Origin: Xenorhabdus griffiniae | GTDB taxonomy: Bacteria; Pseudomonadota; Gammaproteobacteria; Enterobacterales; Enterobacteriaceae | Assembly (NCBI RefSeq): GCF_037265215.1 | Contig: NZ_CP147737.1 | Coordinates: 2,202,001 to 2,266,000 of the forward strand | Reading direction: 5' to 3' | Length of the DNA stretch: 64,000 bases | Shown here: piece after piece, positions 37,071-46,700 of the stretch | How positions within the stretch are numbered: the stretch's first letter is position 1 | Layout of the letters: each line of letters opens with the position of its first letter | Program-made: the position numbers and the translations under genes | The notes under the pieces: generated by a model | The model's database searches: none | Seen by the model: the letters and a program-made list of their open reading frames with translations, nothing else | Told to the model about the DNA's origin: nothing

Positions 37071-37727
37071 ATGTACCAGCATCGGGATTGGCAGGGAGTA
37101 TTGTTAGATTTTCCTGCTAATAAGGTTGTTTGTGTCGGCAGTAATTATGACAAGCATATGAAAGAGATGGGCTCCCAATCCACTGAAGAGCCAGTGATAT
37201 TCATCAAACCTGAAACAGCGCTGTGTGATCTGCGCCAGCCTGTTTTCATCCCACAAGAATTAGGTGCTGTGCACCATGAAATAGAATTGGCTGTTTTGAT
37301 TGGTTCAGCACTTAAGAATGCCAATGAAGAGCGAGTCAGTCAGGCGATTGCAGGTTTCGCAGTTGCACTGGATTTGACATTACGTGATTTGCAGCGTGAA
37401 TTTAAACAATCGGGGCAACCGTGGGAAAAAAGTAAGGCATTTGATCGATCATGCCCGATATCAGGCTTTATTCCTGTCAATGCCTTTGGTGATCCACAAA
37501 ATGCCGAACTTTCTTTGACAGTCAATGGTGAATTACGTCAAAACGGCAATACGAGTGACATGCGAATGCCTATCATCCCGTTGATTAGCTACATGTCGCG
37601 TTTTTTTACCTTACGTCCGGGCGATATTATCTTAACGGGAACGCCTGAAGGCGTAGGGCCATTGCAATCTGGTGATGTGTTAGATGTTTCTCTTAATGAG
37701 CACGTTTTGACAACCAGGGTGATTTAA
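37071..37727 (+). CDS. ycgM: Fumarylacetoacetate hydrolase-family protein YcgM
   Basis: 218 residues like E. coli YcgM (219). The FAH fold metal ligands lie in the HHEIELAV motif and the following Asp, with VCVGSNYDKHMKEMG at the N-terminus and LTGTPEGVGPLQSGD near the end. Relatives act as acylpyruvases or oxaloacetate decarboxylases/tautomerases. Next to ycgN as in E. coli. Confidence 0.92.
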   Translation: MYQHRDWQGVLLDFPANKVVCVGSNYDKHMKEMGSQSTEEPVIFIKPETALCDLRQPVFIPQELGAVHHEIELAVLIGSALKNANEERVSQAIAGFAVALDLTLRDLQREFKQSGQPWEKSKAFDRSCPISGFIPVNAFGDPQNAELSLTVNGELRQNGNTSDMRMPIIPLISYMSRFFTLRPGDIILTGTPEGVGPLQSGDVLDVSLNEHVLTTRVI

Positions 37728-37736
37728 CTACGAGGA

Positions 37737-38183
37737 ATGACAGAAATTATGTCTCAACCTTTCTGGCAGGTGAAAACCTTAGAACAAATGACAGATCAAG
37801 AATGGGAAGCACTATGTGATGGCTGCGGTCAGTGCTGCCTGCATAAGTTGATGGATGAGGATACGGATGAAATTTATTTTACCAATGTTGCTTGCAATCA
37901 ACTGAATATTAAAACCTGCCAGTGCAAGAATTATGAAGATCGTTTCAGATACGAGCCTGACTGCATCAAATTGACCCGTGAGAATATGAACACCTTTGAA
38001 TGGCTGCCAAAGACGTGTGCTTATCGTCTGATTGGCGAGGGGCAAAGACTCCTCCCTTGGCATCCATTGGTCAGTGGTTCAAAATCGGCCATGCATGCGG
38101 AGCGTATTTCTGTCAGGCATATTGCTGTGCGTGAAGTGGATGTGGTGGATTGGGAAGAGCATATTTTAAATACACCAATGTAA
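37737..38183 (+). CDS. ycgN: UPF0260 (YcgN) cysteine-cluster protein
   Basis: 148 residues: [18 protein letters not shown] and further Cys ([22 protein letters not shown]) typical of the YkgJ/UPF0260 zinc/iron-cluster family; function unknown. Two ATGs are possible (37737 and 37749); I keep the first because its N-terminus parallels E. coli (a few residues before the xFWQ motif), though its GAGG is unusually close. Confidence 0.92.
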   Translation: MTEIMSQPFWQVKTLEQMTDQEWEALCDGCGQCCLHKLMDEDTDEIYFTNVACNQLNIKTCQCKNYEDRFRYEPDCIKLTRENMNTFEWLPKTCAYRLIGEGQRLLPWHPLVSGSKSAMHAERISVRHIAVREVDVVDWEEHILNTPM

Positions 38184-38185
38184 TG

Positions 38186-38258
38186 ATACGCATTAAACTT
38201 CAAGTTGCGCTTTAAACACTTTATGAAACCTGATGCCTCCCCGCGATGCGGGGAGAAT
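38186..38258 (+). repeat. Interspersed palindromic repeat, truncated copy R5
   Basis: Left arm (ATACGCATTAAACTTCAAGTTGC) and the central hairpin (CTCCCCGCGATGCGGGGAG) remain; the right arm is lost after the hairpin. It lies directly after ycgN and could serve as its transcript end. Confidence 0.8.
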
Positions 38259-38364
38259 TCGGAATTGGCATTAATATCGGATTTTTCTCCCGTTTTTCTG
38301 ACTTTAAACAGTAAAGAAAAACTGATAACTTGTTTGGTCAAAAATCAAAAACAAGGAAAGAGAA

Positions 38365-38676
38365 ATGGCAAGTTATTTGATTCGTGTGGAGCTTTATGGC
38401 ACGGGTATTGAGGGTTATGAAAAATTACATAAAAGAATGACGGCGAATCAATTCAGCCAATCTATCCGCTTTCCTAATGGGAAATGGCATCGCCTGCCTG
38501 GTGGCACTTATATTGGTCATTCGACGATGGAATCCGTGCAGTTGGCGGAGAAAATCAAATCTATGGCTACACCATTTTCAAACAAAGATCCTGCGATATT
38601 TGTTTGCACTTACAGTAATTGGAGTGCGTCGCTATATCCCGAAAAACCACATACTGAATCCGGTTTTGGTGAATAA
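38365..38676 (+). CDS. GhoS-like (DUF2622) small protein, putative endoribonuclease antitoxin
   Basis: 103 residues starting MASYLIRVELYG, with a YEKLHKRMTANQFSQ helix and LPGGTYIG strand. This pattern fits the DUF2622/GhoS-type ferredoxin-like fold, members of which include the GhoS endoribonuclease antitoxin that degrades GhoT toxin mRNA. AAGGAAAGAGAA precedes the ATG. No GhoT homologue is obvious next to it, although a 27-aa membrane peptide lies 350 bp downstream. The family link is by eye and the function is not assured. Confidence 0.5.
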   Translation: MASYLIRVELYGTGIEGYEKLHKRMTANQFSQSIRFPNGKWHRLPGGTYIGHSTMESVQLAEKIKSMATPFSNKDPAIFVCTYSNWSASLYPEKPHTESGFGE

Positions 38677-38685
38677 TTCGTTAAG

Positions 38686-38708
38686 AAACCACGTGTTGTG
38701 GTTTTTTA
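38686..38708 (+). terminator. Rho-independent terminator after the GhoS-like gene
   Basis: AAACCAC pairs with GTGGTTT (38698-38704) across GTGTT, followed by TTTAT. Confidence 0.82.
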
Positions 38709-38762
38709 TGATCTAACTCTCTTATTCTGGTTAGTTTTATTACCTGAGCATTGTCTTACTAA

Positions 38763-38868
38763 TATACGCATTAAACGTCAAGTTTCACTTTACAACACGC
38801 GATGAAACCTGATGTCTCCCCGCAAAGCGGGGGAGACATCACACGCATCTTGAAATTAGATTGGTATA
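38763..38868 (+). repeat. Interspersed palindromic repeat, copy R6
   Basis: Full copy from TATACGCATTAAACG to TTGGTATA; central stem CTCCCCGCAAAGCGGGGGAG has one extra G. It lies upstream of the small membrane peptide gene. Confidence 0.9.
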
Positions 38869-39029
38869 TAACAACCTGGCTAATTTAATACCCTTTGTAA
38901 TAAATATTAATATGGCACTTATGCCGCATACCAAATATATATTAAATGCTGTTTATATTTTTTATGTCAGATCGTTAGGGCCACTACCGTGCAGCTATGG
39001 ATGTTTGTTTGATAATGAGGGAAAGTAAA

Positions 39030-39113
39030 ATGAAGAACAGATTGGTGAGCTATGTAACGTTTGTAGGGGTTTGGATTACCGTAACATTGACAATTGGCAT
39101 TATCTTGTCATAA
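39030..39113 (+). CDS. 27-aa single-helix membrane peptide (small ORF)
   Basis: ATG at 39030 after GAGGGAAAG gives MKNRLVSYVTFVGVWITV... ending IGIILS-TAA: a positively charged N-terminus, then one hydrophobic helix of about 20 residues. A clear terminator follows at 39137. This looks like a true small-protein transcription unit, either a membrane regulator or a toxin-like peptide. I do not recognise the family. Confidence 0.6.
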   Translation: MKNRLVSYVTFVGVWITVTLTIGIILS

Positions 39114-39136
39114 GAACATAAACGAAATTAACTATA

Positions 39137-39167
39137 AACCTCGCCTCGCTTTGGCGGGGTTTTATTT
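39137..39167 (+). terminator. Rho-independent terminator after the small peptide
   Basis: AACCTCGCC (39137-39145) pairs with GGCGGGGTT (39153-39161, one G-T pair), followed by TTTATTT. Confidence 0.88.
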
Positions 39168-39243
39168 ATTATTTGATGCCCGATTACCCAGTTGATACTG
39201 GGTAATCACAATCATAGGAACGGTTGTGAGTAATTATTGAAAA

Positions 39244-40239
39244 TTATTCAACAAGATTTGGACAAACCTTTCCAGAGACTAATTGCTGAATATTTTGCAA
39301 AGTTGTTTCACTAATACTGGTTAAGGCTTCTTCGGTTAAGAATGCCTGGTGGCCGGTGAACAGCACATTATGGCAAGAAGATAAACGGCGGAAGATATCG
39401 TCTTGAATAACGTCATTTGATTTATCTTCAAAGAATAAATCTCTTTCGTTTTCATAAACATCCATGCCCAACGCACCAATTTTTTGTTGTTTCAGTGCAT
39501 TAATAGCAGCCACGGAATCAATCAGGGCGCCTCGGCTGGTATTAATGATCATCACGCCATCTTTCATTTTGTTGAATGCGGTTTCATCCAATAAATGGTG
39601 GTTTTCCGGTGTCATGGGGCAATGCAGGGAGATCACATCCGATTCAGCATATAAAGTATCCAGATCTACATATTCCACCCCCATATTCAAGGCTTCAGGA
39701 TTAGGGTAGGGATCATATGCCAGTAAACGCATACCAAAGCCTTTCAAAATCCGCAAAGTAGCAATACCGATTTTTCCTGTTCCGATAATACCCGCAGTGC
39801 GTTTATACATATTAAAACCAGTTAATCCTTCCAGGGAAAAATTAGCATCGCGGGTGCGCTGGTAGGCGCGGTGGATACGTCGATTAAGACATAGCATCAA
39901 CCCAACAGTATGTTCAGCAACGGATTCAGGGGAATAAGCAGGAACTCGAACAACCTGGATGCCTAATTCTTTTGCTGCATCCAGATCGACATTGTTGAAT
40001 CCGGCACAGCGTAGTGCCAGGATTTTGATATTCATCTCTGCCAGTTCTTGCAGCACTTCCCGTCCACCATCATCATTGACGAAAATGCAGACGGCATCTG
40101 CACCAACGGCATTTTTGGCAGTTTGTGGACTTAAAGGAAAATCAAAAAACTCGATATGATAATCAAAGCCAAGCTTTTGGTTGAGTATTTCAAAATGCTT
40201 ACGGTCATACTGCTTTGTACTGTAAACAACCAGTTTCAT
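39244..40239 (-). CDS. ldhA: Fermentative D-lactate dehydrogenase
   Basis: 331 residues, close to E. coli LdhA: MKLVVYSTKQYDRKHFE, the NAD-binding GTGKIG, RTRDANFSLEGLTGF, the active-site region NTSRGALID, MDVYENERDLFFEDKSND and the catalytic His in FTGHQAFLT. It reduces pyruvate to D-lactate during fermentation. Divergent from ydbH as in E. coli order. Confidence 0.97.
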   Translation of the reverse strand: MKLVVYSTKQYDRKHFEILNQKLGFDYHIEFFDFPLSPQTAKNAVGADAVCIFVNDDGGREVLQELAEMNIKILALRCAGFNNVDLDAAKELGIQVVRVPAYSPESVAEHTVGLMLCLNRRIHRAYQRTRDANFSLEGLTGFNMYKRTAGIIGTGKIGIATLRILKGFGMRLLAYDPYPNPEALNMGVEYVDLDTLYAESDVISLHCPMTPENHHLLDETAFNKMKDGVMIINTSRGALIDSVAAINALKQQKIGALGMDVYENERDLFFEDKSNDVIQDDIFRRLSSCHNVLFTGHQAFLTEEALTSISETTLQNIQQLVSGKVCPNLVE

Positions 40240-40488
40240 AACAACATCTCCACTATACAGTAACTATAGAATCATTCGAGCCATTCATAAAATTTACTTT
40301 GCTGCAAAAACTGCCTGCAATCATGACGTCTCCTGAAGGTTCTAAGCGTTATCTTTCGCTATACTCGAATAAATCGCCGGATAAGCTATTCATAGGGATA
40401 GCTTGTATAATAAATCGGCTTAGAGCCTGATATGAGATTATCATAACAGGAAGTTGTTCTCAGGTTGACAAGAAGAGATAAGGATTTA

Positions 40489-43101
40489 ATGGCAAAAATA
40501 CTCAAAGTGTTTGCAGTGATAATGGTAATGCTGGCGTTATTGGTGTCGATGGGATGGTATACACTTCCACGCTGGTTACCATTGATTGCCAGTTATTGGT
40601 TGCCACAAGGAGTCACGTTTTCTTTAAGCCAACCTCGATGGAAGAACAGCGGATTGTGGTTAGATGAACTGTCATTACAGGCAAAAGAGTGTGAATGGAT
40701 CAAAATCTCCGGGTTATCTGTGGAATACTTATCTGGGAATCGCCATTGGAATATTCATGCCACCAATATTGACAGCCAGAACCAATGCCTGGCTCAACTT
40801 CCTGTAGCAGAAGAGCAATCAGCCCCGCTATCTGTGCAAGAGATATTATCCGCAATACCTTCGCTTAGTCTTACTGTTGATCGGCTGGCTCTTATGCCTT
40901 GGCCCGAATTTGCTGGCAAACTTCAATTGAGTTCATCATCCCAAGGGCAAATGTTCTCTTATCAAGGGGAAAAATTAAAACTCAATGCACATATTGCAGA
41001 TAAACAAGATCTCATTGTGCAGAGTTTTTTTATGAAGCTACCTGAACAGGTGATTTCCCTGAATGGAGATATTGCATTGCCCTTAAATACTGCAACGCTA
41101 CCAAGACATGGCCAAATCATAGCGCACGTATCTTTGAGCCAATATCCCGAACCGTTGCAAATGGCATTGAGTTGGCAGGAACAGCGCGGGTTGTTCACCG
41201 TTATTAAAGAAAAAAATCAGCAGCTATTGGCAGAATTACCTTGGTCATTCGACGAATCGCAGTTCCAGATTGTTAATGGAAAATGGCAATGGTTGGAGAG
41301 TCATCAAGCGTTGTCTGGACGAGTAAATATTACACTTGAACAATGGAAAAAAGGTCTGTCAGGCATGTCTGCCAGTGGGCGGATAAGTCTGGTTACTCAA
41401 AATAAGCAGGGTAAAGGCAATGTTGTTCTTTCCGTGAAACCAACCCCAATCAATATAACCAATGCTCATATTCCGTTTCAGGTTACCGGGCAAATGAATA
41501 GCGGCAGGATGGTTATGACGATGTCATTGCCTGCCGTTATAACAGGGCCGTTGGTTGATCCTAAAATTATTTTTCGTCCAGGTGCCCTGTTTCGGGCATG
41601 GGGGAGAGTCAGTGAAACATTGACTGTCAAGGAAGCCAGATTACCTTTAGCAGGCATTTATTTGACTCGTGATGGCTTTACCGGCCGTCTTCAAGCTATT
41701 GTGACGGCACAAGACAGCTATTGGGGGAGATTTAAGCTACATCTGGATGGTTCTGCAAAGGATTTTATACCCGATCAGGGAAGTTGGAATTGGCGTTATT
41801 GGGGAAATGGGCATTTACCACCGCTACAAGCCAAATGGGATATCGCGGGCAGGGGAAGTTGGAATCAATCAAAGATAACAGTAGATACATTAAATACCGG
41901 TTTTGATCTTATCCAATATGGTCTTGTGAAGATGCAAGCACCGCGCTTAAAACTGACAAATGCGTTAATTTGGGAGCGAGCAGCAGATCGTCCCAATTTA
42001 ACGGGAGATTTACAATTATCTGCCCAGAAAACAGAATTTCGTTCTGGTGGTTTTTTGCCTGCTTTTGATTTCAAAGCCACGCTTGCAGGAGAATCTCCTG
42101 ATAACTTTATGTTGAATGGTAAGCTATATTCTAACGGTATTGGTCCCATTCCCTTTTATAGTCGTTGGGATGGAAAGCGATTAAGGGGAGAAGCCCGCTG
42201 GCCGAGGCAATCTTTATTAGCCTTTCAATCTTTAATTCCGCCAGATTTGGGGATTACCGTGCTTGGTGGAACTCTCTATGCTCAGGCTGCTTTTTCCGCA
42301 GCAAAGGGGCAAGGATTGCTGGCTGGTGGTCATTGGGTGGTCAAAAATGCGGGTATGTGGCTGAAAAATGGGGAAGTTAATGACCTGGATTTTGTTTTGC
42401 CATGGCGTTTACAGGAGGACACGTGGCAATTAGGGTTGGGATCGCCCGTCCAGTTGCGGATCAAGGCAATTAAGGGTCTGTTTGATATGCAAAATGTAAC
42501 AGCCGATCTGCTAGGATACTATCCCGCAACAGACAAACAGCCATTGACGTTGACCAATGTGAATGTAGATATGCTGGATGGAAAATTGGCGATGGACCAA
42601 TTACAGATCCCACAAAAAGAAGCTGCGGTATTGCGGTTTAACAAACTGAATTTGAGCAAATTATTTGGCGTATTGAAAGTCAAACAAATGGCGATGTCAG
42701 GAAAGATTTATGGTGAATTACCCGTATTATTAAACGATAAACGTTGGATTATTCAACGAGGATGGGTATCCAATGAAGATTATCTGACATTAAGGTTGGA
42801 TAAGGACACAGTTGATTCTATAGGAAAAAATGACTTATCGGCAGGTATGGCAATGGATTGGTTGCGTTATTTAGAAATCGATCGGTCAAAAGCTTACGTT
42901 ACGCTCGATAACTTGGGGATCTTAACATTGCATTCAGAGATTAGTGGAGTAAATCCCGTGGTGGATAGAAAACGTGAAGTCAGGCTTAACTATCATCATG
43001 AGGAGAATATTTTTCAATTATGGCGTAGTCTGCGTTTTGGCAGCAATCTGGAAGAATGGTTGCAGAAAAATATATCTGTGATAGGTGGGAGTGATAAATG
43101 A
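40489..43101 (+). CDS. ydbH: YdbH, AsmA-like inner-membrane-anchored bridge protein
   Basis: 870 residues: an N-terminal anchor (FAVIMVMLALLVSMGWYTL) and a long repetitive beta-strand region typical of AsmA-like/TamB-type proteins. YdbH, with TamB and YhdP, carries phospholipid across the periplasm to the outer membrane. The ATG at 40489 has AAGGA before it; a TTG 24 bases upstream is less likely. It overlaps ynbE by ATGA. Confidence 0.94.
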   Translation: MAKILKVFAVIMVMLALLVSMGWYTLPRWLPLIASYWLPQGVTFSLSQPRWKNSGLWLDELSLQAKECEWIKISGLSVEYLSGNRHWNIHATNIDSQNQCLAQLPVAEEQSAPLSVQEILSAIPSLSLTVDRLALMPWPEFAGKLQLSSSSQGQMFSYQGEKLKLNAHIADKQDLIVQSFFMKLPEQVISLNGDIALPLNTATLPRHGQIIAHVSLSQYPEPLQMALSWQEQRGLFTVIKEKNQQLLAELPWSFDESQFQIVNGKWQWLESHQALSGRVNITLEQWKKGLSGMSASGRISLVTQNKQGKGNVVLSVKPTPINITNAHIPFQVTGQMNSGRMVMTMSLPAVITGPLVDPKIIFRPGALFRAWGRVSETLTVKEARLPLAGIYLTRDGFTGRLQAIVTAQDSYWGRFKLHLDGSAKDFIPDQGSWNWRYWGNGHLPPLQAKWDIAGRGSWNQSKITVDTLNTGFDLIQYGLVKMQAPRLKLTNALIWERAADRPNLTGDLQLSAQKTEFRSGGFLPAFDFKATLAGESPDNFMLNGKLYSNGIGPIPFYSRWDGKRLRGEARWPRQSLLAFQSLIPPDLGITVLGGTLYAQAAFSAAKGQGLLAGGHWVVKNAGMWLKNGEVNDLDFVLPWRLQEDTWQLGLGSPVQLRIKAIKGLFDMQNVTADLLGYYPATDKQPLTLTNVNVDMLDGKLAMDQLQIPQKEAAVLRFNKLNLSKLFGVLKVKQMAMSGKIYGELPVLLNDKRWIIQRGWVSNEDYLTLRLDKDTVDSIGKNDLSAGMAMDWLRYLEIDRSKAYVTLDNLGILTLHSEISGVNPVVDRKREVRLNYHHEENIFQLWRSLRFGSNLEEWLQKNISVIGGSDK

Positions 43102-43322
43102 TAACAAATATTGGATTCAAGTTGCCAACAGCAAGAATGAGTGTAATGTGGATCAGCGTAGCTTTGTTCAGTATGGCATTGATGGGCTGTCTCAGGCTGG
43201 AAGTGGCGACACCGGATAAGCCTATCAACATCAATATGAACGTGAAAATTGAGCATGAAATTCATATTAAAGTTGACAGACAAATTGAAGATATGCTTAA
43301 AAATAACTCTAACTTATTCTAA
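43098..43322 (+). CDS. ynbE: YnbE outer-membrane lipoprotein, partner of YdbH
   Basis: 74 residues with lipobox ALMGC and the conserved NINMNVKIEHEIHIKVDRQIEDML (shown by its first part), as in E. coli YnbE (61 aa). The N-terminus is longer by about 13 residues. YnbE docks YdbH to the outer membrane by extending its beta-groove. Translationally coupled to ydbH. Confidence 0.92.
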   Translation: MITNIGFKLPTARMSVMWISVALFSMALMGCLRLEVATPDKPININMNVKIEHEIHIKVDRQIEDMLKNNSNLF

Positions 43323-43332
43323 GGGCTAACAC

Positions 43333-43653
43333 ATGAAAAAAGTAGGAATAATATTTCTGTTAAGCCTGTTATTCAGTTCTTTTGCTAATGGCATGACGTT
43401 AAATGAAGCAAAACAACAAGGGCTGGTGGGAGAAACATTCAGTGGCTATTTAGCACCAGTAAAAAATGGCCAAGAAGCCCAAACAGTAGTGAAAAAAATT
43501 AACAATGAGCGGCAAAAGAAATATGCAGAGATCGCGGCTCAAAATAACATGACGACAGAGCAAGTTGCCAGGATGGCAGGAGAGAAGTTGGTAAACCGCG
43601 CAGCTTCAGGCGAATATGTCCTTGGTATCAATGGTAATTGGGTGCAGAAATAG
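43333..43653 (+). CDS. ydbL: YdbL periplasmic protein
   Basis: 106 residues with a signal peptide (IIFLLSLLFSSFANG) and a conserved body (TLNEAKQQGLVGETFSGYLAP; AGEKLVNRAASGEYVLGINGNWV) matching E. coli YdbL (DUF1318). In E. coli it modulates the YdbH-YnbE interaction. Last gene of ydbH-ynbE-ydbL. Confidence 0.93.
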   Translation: MKKVGIIFLLSLLFSSFANGMTLNEAKQQGLVGETFSGYLAPVKNGQEAQTVVKKINNERQKKYAEIAAQNNMTTEQVARMAGEKLVNRAASGEYVLGINGNWVQK

Positions 43654-43796
43654 GGGGAATGATTCGACTTGGTTTGACCATAGCATTAAAAATTTTTATC
43701 AATCGCCTGTTAAAATCTTCAATTTATGTGCTATATAATTAGTTGACATTTATTGTGCTTTTCAAATGAAAGAGAATAATATCTTAGGAACAGCAT

Positions 43797-46700
43797 ATGT
43801 TACAGCATATAGTCAACACTTTTCGTTTCTTTGTTTTTCTGTGTTTTTTATTACTGCCATCATCTTTGATGAGTGCTGGTTCTGTTTATAATATGAAAAT
43901 GGAAGAAAAATACTTACAAAGCACAGAACAGAGAAACAACATAGATTTTAAAATTGAAGAATCAAGTGGAAACTTAGCGAATTCAAATAATAAGAAAAAA
44001 AGCAATTCAAATGAAAATAATGATGCTTCAATAAATCATGATCTAAACTCTATTAACCAAAATATCCAAATTGCAGGGAACATTCTATCATCTTCACCTT
44101 CAAAATTAGCGGAAAAAGTAAAAACCTATGCTTTGGGTAAATTTAACAGTACCGTATCTTCAGAATCTCAAAAATGGCTATCCCAGTTTGGGACTGTCAG
44201 AATCAACTTTGGATTAGATAAAAAAGGAAGATTAGAGAATAATTCACTCGACCTATTACTACCACTTTATGATAATAAAACAGATAGGTTATTTTTCTCA
44301 CAATTAGGTTATCGTAATAAAGATAGTCGTAATACCATTAACGTCGGTTTAGGTGGGCGTTATTTTTATCAGAACTGGATGTATGGCCTGAATACCTTTT
44401 ATGACTACGATCTAACGGGCAAAAATCAGCGCCTTGGGTTGGGTGGAGAGATTTGGGGAAATTACATTAAACTTTCTGCTAATACCTATTATAGATTAAG
44501 TAATTGGAAAGACTCACGGAATTTTGTCGGTTATTATGAACGCCCTGCCAACGGTTATGATATTAATGGGGAGTTTTTCTTACCCGTTTATCCTCATCTG
44601 GGCGCCAAACTGACCTATGAGCAGTATTTTGGCGATAATGTGACTTTATTCAATCGTGACACGAAACAGAAAAATCCTAACCTGGCTAAATTGGGGCTGA
44701 CATACACGCCAGTTCCGCTACTTACTCTGGGTGTGGATTATAAACAGGGAGAAAGCGGGCACAGTGAAACGCAGTTTTTGGCGAATTTCAACTATAAACT
44801 AGGAGTTTCCTTGAGCGGGCAGTTATCACCAGAAAATGTGGCAGCGGCAAGGACATTAGCGGGCAGCCGTTATGACCTTGTAGAAAGGAATAATCATATT
44901 GTACTTGAGCACCAGAAAAAACCGATTGCGCAATTGTCGTTACCGGAAACTATCGTTGGATACAGCCAGGAACAGCACGAAATTACCGTCAAATTATCAT
45001 CTAATGCTTTTGTTAAGCAGATTCATTGGACAACCAATAAAGATTTTGAGTTGCGTGGTGGAAAACTTTCTTCCCGCGTCGGCCACACCATAAAAATCAC
45101 TCTGCCAACCTATTTATCCGGCGATAACCAAAATAACAATTACCCCATCTATGCTCTCGCTGAATTAGAAGATAACCAAAAATCAGCACCTGTCGAAATG
45201 CGTGTAATTGTCAGGCCATTTATGCTGAAAAAACAGGAAGGGACTTACTTTACCCCTGCGGGGCCACTGCCGGCAACGGGGGATAAAAAGGATGGATATA
45301 TGTTTAACCCCGTGATTACCTTTGATACGGTCAATGGTGCCCCAATAAAAAATGCTACCATTAACCATGTTCAGTGGATCACCGATCCTAAAATCGGACC
45401 GGATTCTGGATTGAAATGGATTGATTGGGAAACATCAGACTCTATTACACTTGATGAGTATGGGCATTTCAAACGAAAACCAATATTAGTGAGTACCCGA
45501 CCACATAAAGATGTCAAAGTGTACCTGCAACTGAATAACCAGCCGCCACAATCCGTGGGGGAGGTCAGCTTTGATAAGAAATCAACCAGTTTCCACATTG
45601 ATAAAGTTGAGGTTTCACCACCTATACCGTCGCAGATAGCCAATGGTTCCCAGACTTACACTTACAATGCTGTGATATTAGATGCTAATAACAATCCTGT
45701 AATAAAACAGAAAATCGCTAATGTGAATTGGAGTAAAGATAAGAACCACGATGGGCTTATTTGGAACCCACAAAATGGTGATGTCACAACGGATGAAAAC
45801 GGGAGATTAACGGCAACCCTGGCCAGCACAGAGGCAATAAAAGATGTCACGGTTTCGCTGTCCATTGAAGGCCAACAGCCTGTTTCTGCACAATTTCCGG
45901 TGACCTTTACTGAGGATACCCAAGATTATCAGGTTAAAGGGGATATGCAGGTCAGCCCGTCAGGGACGTTAACGGCAGACGGTGTCCAGAAATATACCTA
46001 TATGGCGACAATCATAGGTATTGATAAAAAAAACGTTTTCAAGAAAAACATTCCGAATGCGATATGGAAGATAGAGCATCCCGCTAACATGCCTGAACTT
46101 ACGCTAGATCAATCAGATAAGACAACCGATGACAAAGGACAATTAACGGCACACTTAGCCAGTACTAAGGCAGTTCAGGGGGTTGTCGTTTCACTCACGG
46201 TTGGAAACCACAATCCGGTACAGGCAAAACGGGCGGTAGATTTTAAACCGGAACAAATGTCAGTAACAGTGACACCATCAAGCCCAAGATTAGTAGGTAA
46301 TAGTTATACTCTGACAGTGAGTGTTAAGGATACTACAGGTAAAAATTCAGAGGCTGGTAAGACAGTTAATTGGACTATAAAGGCGCCTGACCAGACAGCG
46401 GTCACGCTTACCTCAACAACCAGCACGACTGATGGTAATGGTAATGCCAGTACAACGTTGACCAGTACGCAGGCTCAAACAGTGACGGTAGAGACTTCTG
46501 TAGAAGGTTCTGAAATCAAGAAGTCTGTGGATTTGACGTTCAAATGGCCAACAATTCAGAAAATAAAGTTAAAACAAAAAAATGGGAGCATTCTTCCAGG
46601 TGGGGAATATGATTTCACAGCAACAATATCAGGTACTGAGGCTGATGATATTGACAAATATAAGGGTAAATTTGAATGGATACTCAAGACTCCAACAGAT

